NCBI GenBank assembly: GCA_021018815.1
Contig: JAITYX010000004.1
Coordinates: 5,025,501-5,089,500, forward strand
Direction of reading: 5' to 3'
Length of the DNA stretch: 64,000 nt
Origin: Talinum fruticosum
Lineage: Eukaryota; Streptophyta; Magnoliopsida; Caryophyllales; Talinaceae
Of this stretch, positions 58,997-64,000 are shown in pieces. The notes below the pieces were generated by a model. It did not search any database. It was not told the DNA's origin and worked only from the letters and a program-made list of their open reading frames with translations. Positions within the stretch are counted from its first letter, which is position 1. Every line of letters starts with the position of its first letter. A program made the translations under genes and the position numbers.

Positions 58997-61900
58997 ATGG
59001 CTTCTTGTTCCCAGTTTTGGCATTCTCTTTTCCCATTACTGTTGTTATGTTTTCTAGGAATGTTTTATGGGTTAGGAGATGGCCAAATTATGCGAGGTTC
59101 TCGACTGGTGGCTAGGGAGAATAAAGCCTGGGTATCAGAGAAGGGGACTTTTGCTTTTGGGTTTACTCCCTTGGGTTCAAGGGACGATGGGTTGTTACAG
59201 CTGGGGATTTGGTATGCTCATCTTCCTGGAGAGAGAGTTGTTGTCTGGTCTGCTAATAGGTACGTGTTCCTTCAACTCAATGCATAGCCAGTCTACTTGC
59301 TTTCTTTAGCAAAATCGGCATCATTTTTAGAATGTATTTTCGAATTTTGATGAACTTAGGAGTTCGAGTTTATTACCGTGATGTTATTTTTAGAATGCAT
59401 TACAACAATAGATCATGCATTTAATCCATAGTGATAATTTTATATGCATGAAGCTCTTGCAATATTGCAGGGCGATGATCATGACACATTCTTTCTTTCT
59501 CTCTCCAAATACTCCAGAGACACGCCGGTCACCAGCAACGCCGTCCTGAACTTCGACGCCACCGGAAATTTGATTCTCACCGATGGCCGCACCACCTTTT
59601 GGGCGTCAAACACTTCAAGATCAGGGGTGGAATCAGCCGTTATGTCGGAATCCGGTAACTTTATCCTCTACAACGCGGACCACCAACCCACTTGGCAGAG
59701 CTTCTCATATCCATCTGATACGCTCTTGCCCGGCCAACCTTTGAACGTTTCAATGGAGCTCACCTCATCCAAGAACTCCCCTCACCATGGGGGCTACTAC
59801 ACCCTAAAAATGCTCCAGGAACCCACTTCCCTTAGCCTTGCATTGACCTACAACTTACCCGAATTGGCCTCAGTGTCAAACTACTCATACTGGGCCGGGC
59901 CGGATATATCCAATGCCACGGGGGACGTGGTCGCCATCCTTGATCAAAACGGGTCGTTTGGGGTCGTATATGGGCCGGGTTCATCAAATGGGGCTGTTTA
60001 TGTATACAAGAATGATCAAGATAATACCGGGTTGCTACCCAATTATAACGGGTCGGGAAATGGATCCGGGTCCCCTAGCCTGCGGCGGTTGGTGCTTGAG
60101 GATCACGGCAATCTACGGCTGTACAAGTGGGATGATATAAACGGATCAGCCCGGTGGGTCGCAGAGTGGGCTGCGGTATCCGACCCGTGTGACATTGCGG
60201 GTATTTGTGGAAACGGGGTTTGTGTTTTAGACAAGACGAAGACCAACTCCTCATGCTCTTGCCTACCCGGAACTATTCGGGCTGGGCCCCATGATGATCG
60301 GTGTTACGAGAACTCGACGTTGACAGGAAAATGTAACCGGAACCATGAGAATCTCACTTCGGAATTCAAGATAACTTCCATTCAACAGACTAACTACCAT
60401 TTCTCCGAGGAGTCAGTGATCGCGAATTATAGCGATATTCCCATGGTGTCCAAGTGTGGAGATGCTTGCTTAGCTGATTGTGAGTGTGTTGCGTCTATCT
60501 ATGGGTTGAATGATGAGAAGCCTTATTGTTGGGTGCTTAGGAGCATGGATTTTGGCGGGTTTCAGGACCCGAGTTCAACCCTTTTCGTTAAGGTTCAAGC
60601 GAACCAGTCGGGTCTGACCGAGTCCCGGGCCATGGGGGAGGTCATTCGGGTCATCGCGGTGGTGATAAGAGTGCCCATGAGAAAGCTGTAGTCATCCCAA
60701 TTGTATTGGGTATGGGGGTGCTCATTGGGTTGCTTAGCCTCTTGCTTTACTATAATGTTCGTAGGAAGAGGTCTCTTAAGAGAGCTATGGAGAGTTCTCT
60801 GATCTTCTCGGGTGCTCCGATTAATTTCAGCTACAGAGATTTGCAGAGTTGTACCTCCAATTTCTCCCAGCTACTTGGAGCAGGTAATCCTTCTTTAGTC
60901 CTCTTTGTTTTTGGGTATTTGAAACAGAGAACTCTGTCTTTTTCGTACATAGTAGTAACCTGATTTTAAAACCCGAATTGACTCGATCCGAATCTAACAG
61001 ACTCGTATATTTATTACGACAGGTGGGTTTGGGACTGTGTACAAAGGAACCCTTGGAGATGGGACTTTGATTGCTGTGAAGAAACTTCAGAGGGTTTTGC
61101 CTCAAGGGGAGAAGGAATTCATCACTGAAGTGAACACCATTGGCTCAATGCATCACATGAATCTGGTTCGTCTTTGTGGTTATTGCTCTGAGGGATCACA
61201 CAGGTATAATCTCTTCTCATATAGATTATGTATGGAGTACTTGCATATGTTACGCACTAACCAAATACGATCATTTTGCAGGCTTTTGGTTTATGAATTC
61301 ATGAAAAATGGGTCACTCGACAAATGGATCTTCGCGCCAAATTACTGCAAAGACAAGGTACTCGATTGGCCAACACGCTACAACATAGCCTTGGGCACAG
61401 CTCAAGGGATAGCCTACTTCCACGAGCAATGCAGAAATCGCATAATACACTGTGACATCAAGCCGGAGAACATCCTACTAGACGAGAGCTTCTGCCCCAA
61501 AGTATCGGACTTTGGATTGGCAAAGTTGATGGGAAGAGAGCACTCTCATGTGGTCACCATGGTCAGAGGGACTAGAGGTTATTTGGCTCCAGAGTGGATC
61601 AGTAGTCGTCCTATAACTGTCAAAGCCGATGTTTATAGCTATGGGATGCTTTTGTTGGAGATTATTGGTGGAAGGAGGAATCTCGACATGTCCTATGATT
61701 CAGAGGGCTTCTTCTATCCCGGGTGGGCTTTCAAGGTACAAAATCAAACACATAAACACCTCTAATGTTACATGTAAAATAAGCTGTCAGTAACACAGAA
61801 ATCAATCTGAATGCAGGAAATGATGAACGAGAAGCCAATGGTAGTGGTCGACAAGAGACTAGAAGGAGGAGGAGTAGACGAGGAAGAGGTTACGAGGGCG

Positions 61901-62158
61901 ATGAAGGTTGCATTTTGGTGCATCCAAGATGAAGTTGCAATGAGGCCTTCAATGGGGGAGGTGGTGAAGATGCTGGAAGGTACGATGGGAGTCAATACGC
62001 CGCCGATGCCTCAAACAGTTCATGAGTTGGTTGAAGAAGGCGTAGACCATGTCTACAAGGCCATGAGAAGAGAGGCTGATCATGCCAGTTCCTTCACACT
62101 CAATACCAACCCTTCTTCTCGAGCTACTTGTAGTTACTCCTCCATATCTCCTCGTTGA
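58997..62158 (+). CDS. G-type lectin S-receptor-like Ser/Thr kinase (At5g24080-like)
   Basis: Exons: 58997-59259, 59518-60883, 61023-61203, 61282-61735, 61817-62158. The expected protein has 868 residues. The order is a signal peptide (SLFPLLLLCFLGMFYGLG), a mannose-type B-lectin domain (VVVWSANR, ATGNLILTDG, WQSFSYPSDTLLPGQPL), an S-locus glycoprotein region with CDIAGICGNGVC, and a PAN-like Cys-rich region (CGDACLADCECVASIYGL). A membrane helix starts near 480, and the kinase follows with glycine loop, Lys at about 563, HCD at about 660-662 and DFG at about 680. HCD instead of HRD makes it a non-RD kinase. Exon 2 starts after TACTCCAG, which restores the family junction SANR|DTPV. The G run 60634-60638 is one base short; adding one G joins the ectodomain to the membrane helix and fits all phases. 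The start 58997 was chosen for its signal peptide. The ligand is unknown. Confidence 0.93.
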
Positions 62159-62159
62159 T

Positions 62160-63100
62160 AACCCAGAGTCACTCAAAGTTTTGTTTGTCTTTAGCTTTCT
62201 GATACTGAAGTGTAACAAAGATGTGGTTTTTTTTTGTTTTTTTTTTACCGAATGAATTGTAACAAAGATGTTAATTTAAGACACGAGTTTTTTTCATTAC
62301 AAAAAGAGTTTTTTTTTTTATAAAAAATATCTTAGTTAAATCAATGTAAATAGTTTAGTTCTATAAAAAAATAAATAGTTTAGTACAAAAGAAATTTAAC
62401 GATTTAAATGAGGGAATCTAATAGGGGAAATAAAAGAAAGGAAACAGAGGAAAAGGAAGAATAAAAACTCAAATTTACCATTTCTTGCAAAAGAAAAAAA
62501 TAACTTTATTTTCAATTATTTCGACTTTATGAGCAAATAAACAACGAAAAGTAAAAAGAAAAAAATATGACATCGAAACTATCTCTCATAGTCATTTTCC
62601 CCCTCTGTGTCTTGTAGTATATCATGTTAATTTAAAATTTAATTATTAGACTTGCATAAAGCATTTCTTTTTTTGTAATATGTTATAATTTTAGACATAG
62701 ACTTATACCAAGATGAATAATTTGTAAGTTCGAGCTCGGCTCAACTCGTTTATAACCCCGCACAGAGTAACTCGTTACTTTGTAATATACTTTCATAATT
62801 TTAGATATACAAATAATTTTTGTTAAGATAAATAATTTATTTGATAATTTACAAGCATACAATATTTTTTGGGAGATTTCTAAGAGGGGCTTCGTACTTC
62901 AAATTTCCATTTTAAAGACGAAAACACATAATAGTAGTGCTGGTGATAACTTCTTCTTTTTTTCTTTTTTTTTTTCCTCAGAAACAAGGTTAAAAAAATT
63001 AGCTTAAATTCAACACCATGAAACGCAGCAGTAGTAAACTATAAAATCCTAGATGCGTTATTTGCATTTTGCAATTTTCCATTTTTACGATTTACGGATA
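62160..63100. other. Intergenic DNA between the kinase and the WDR91-like gene
   Basis: AT-rich with no open frame of note. A (CT)n tract at about 63111-63134 falls in the leader of the next gene. Confidence 0.6.
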
Positions 63101-63641
63101 CCTCCACCTCTCTCTCTCTCTCTCTCTCTCTCTGCGCTGAGTGGCGAATTCTCCATTGCAAGGTCCTCCAACTTCAACCGAGCTACATCTTTCTCATCCA
63201 TGATTGATCGAATTCCGTAAATCACCTCAAGGTACTGATCAATTTATCCTGAAACTACGATTCCGTTGCAATTCGATAAACCCTAGAATTTGTAGAGTTC
63301 ATTCAAGCTAGTTCTTGTTTTCTTTTTGCACTTTCTGAAAATTCCATGAGTTTTCGATTTTCTTTATAGGAATTCACTGATGGATGAAATTCTCAATTTC
63401 TTGTTCATTTCTTTATGCTTTTCCATATTTCTTCTTCTCAGTCCAGTCTGGAAGTTCATCAATGAGTTTGGCGTACTTTGTGGCATTCGCTTTACTCCCA
63501 CTTTATTTGTTTAAAGTTATGGCAGCGATTGAGGAGAAATATGATTTGTCCAAATTTACGTGTAATTGGATTTTTGTGTTTCTTACCGATTTGCAGAGAT
63601 CAGGAGTTATTTGGATTTATGCGTATAAGTTGTTGAAGAAG

Positions 63642-64000
63642 ATGGAAAATATGCTATATGCGGAGGAGCTAGTGAGAGAGTTTCTTGTATTTAGAGGTTT
63701 CACAAGCACTTTACAAGCTTTCGAGACGGACTTAAATACTGATGTTGGGAAGTACTTTCAAGTGGAGAAGATGTTAGATTTGATTTTCTCGGTATATATA
63801 CCTAAGTTTCAGGCAGAGAAATTGATTGGCCTTCTCAGTTTTTTTAAGCAGTGCTTTTCTGCTTCTGAGACGGCACATTATGTTACATTGTCAAAACTAG
63901 AGGTCTCTATTCTTCGGTACTATATAGTTCATGCTGTACGCTCAGGCAGGAAAGATAAAGTTGTGGAGCTTTTCGGAATGTTAGGTGATGAATTGCAGCA
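63642..64000 (+). CDS. WDR91-like protein, N-terminal part, cut by window end
   Basis: The ATG at 63642 opens 119 codons and the frame is still open at the window edge. MLYAEELVREFLVFRGFTST is a LisH-type start, followed by FSVYIPKFQAEKLIGLLSFF and EVSILRYYIVHAVRSGRKDK. These match the N-terminus of plant WD repeat-containing protein 91 homologues. The WD40 repeats would lie outside the window. In animals WDR91 restrains PI3K activity on endosomes and supports endosome maturation; the plant role is inferred. A leader exon ends at 63231 (CAAG|GTACTG) and the coding exon begins at 63597, so there is an intron in the 5' untranslated region. Confidence 0.85.
   Translation, partial: MENMLYAEELVREFLVFRGFTSTLQAFETDLNTDVGKYFQVEKMLDLIFSVYIPKFQAEKLIGLLSFFKQCFSASETAHYVTLSKLEVSILRYYIVHAVRSGRKDKVVELFGMLGDELQ

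Noticed and set aside
59471..59517. Earlier exon 2 start of the receptor kinase after TTGCAG at 59470
   Set aside because: It puts the exon out of phase and adds residues absent from the family. The acceptor at 59516-59517 after a pyrimidine tract restores SANR|DTPV.

Overview
This window is nuclear DNA of a flowering plant, very probably a eudicot. The evidence is AT-rich intergenic DNA, introns of about 70 bp to 1.4 kb, plant LTR, SINE and MITE elements, and genes whose proteins resemble known Arabidopsis families. I cannot name the species from sequence alone.

Layout. 1-9641: most of one LTR retrotransposon of Ty3/gypsy type. Its 5' LTR is cut by the window edge and its 3' LTR is complete. 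It carries a damaged gag and a retropepsin-like segment but no reverse transcriptase, RNase H or integrase. Its 6 kb non-coding interior is built from purine-rich DNA and several tandem arrays of small inverted repeats. 9642-11390 (-): a decayed F-box gene whose 3' coding end is cut by the retrotransposon. 12127-18449 (-): a 16-exon AAA ATPase of the DAA1 type. 18.7-37.9 kb: a 19 kb AT-rich stretch with no recognisable gene, holding a SINE with target-site duplications, MITEs, microsatellites and TTACAACT-type degenerate arrays. 38655-41615 (+): an S-type anion channel of the SLAH2/SLAH3 clade. 42308-43749: a solo LTR with a 5-bp target-site duplication. 50157-50840 (-): a MAKR6-like kinase regulator. 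51-56 kb: weak traces of a minus-strand gene and a coding remnant. 58997-62158 (+): a G-type lectin receptor kinase resembling At5g24080. 63642-64000 (+): the start of a WDR91-like gene that runs off the window.

How the parts relate. The F-box, AAA ATPase, SLAH and MAKR genes sit together here. From memory of locus numbers, their Arabidopsis counterparts sit together too, in duplicated blocks, which suggests an old conserved neighbourhood. Three genes (AAA ATPase, SLAH, receptor kinase) are intact in every respect except for four one-base shortfalls, each in a run of G or C. Adding one base to each run makes all exon phases and lengths fit. I read these as probable consensus errors in the assembly rather than pseudogenes. 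The most unusual biology is in the retrotransposon interior, where stem arms differ between repeat copies but stay complementary to each other.
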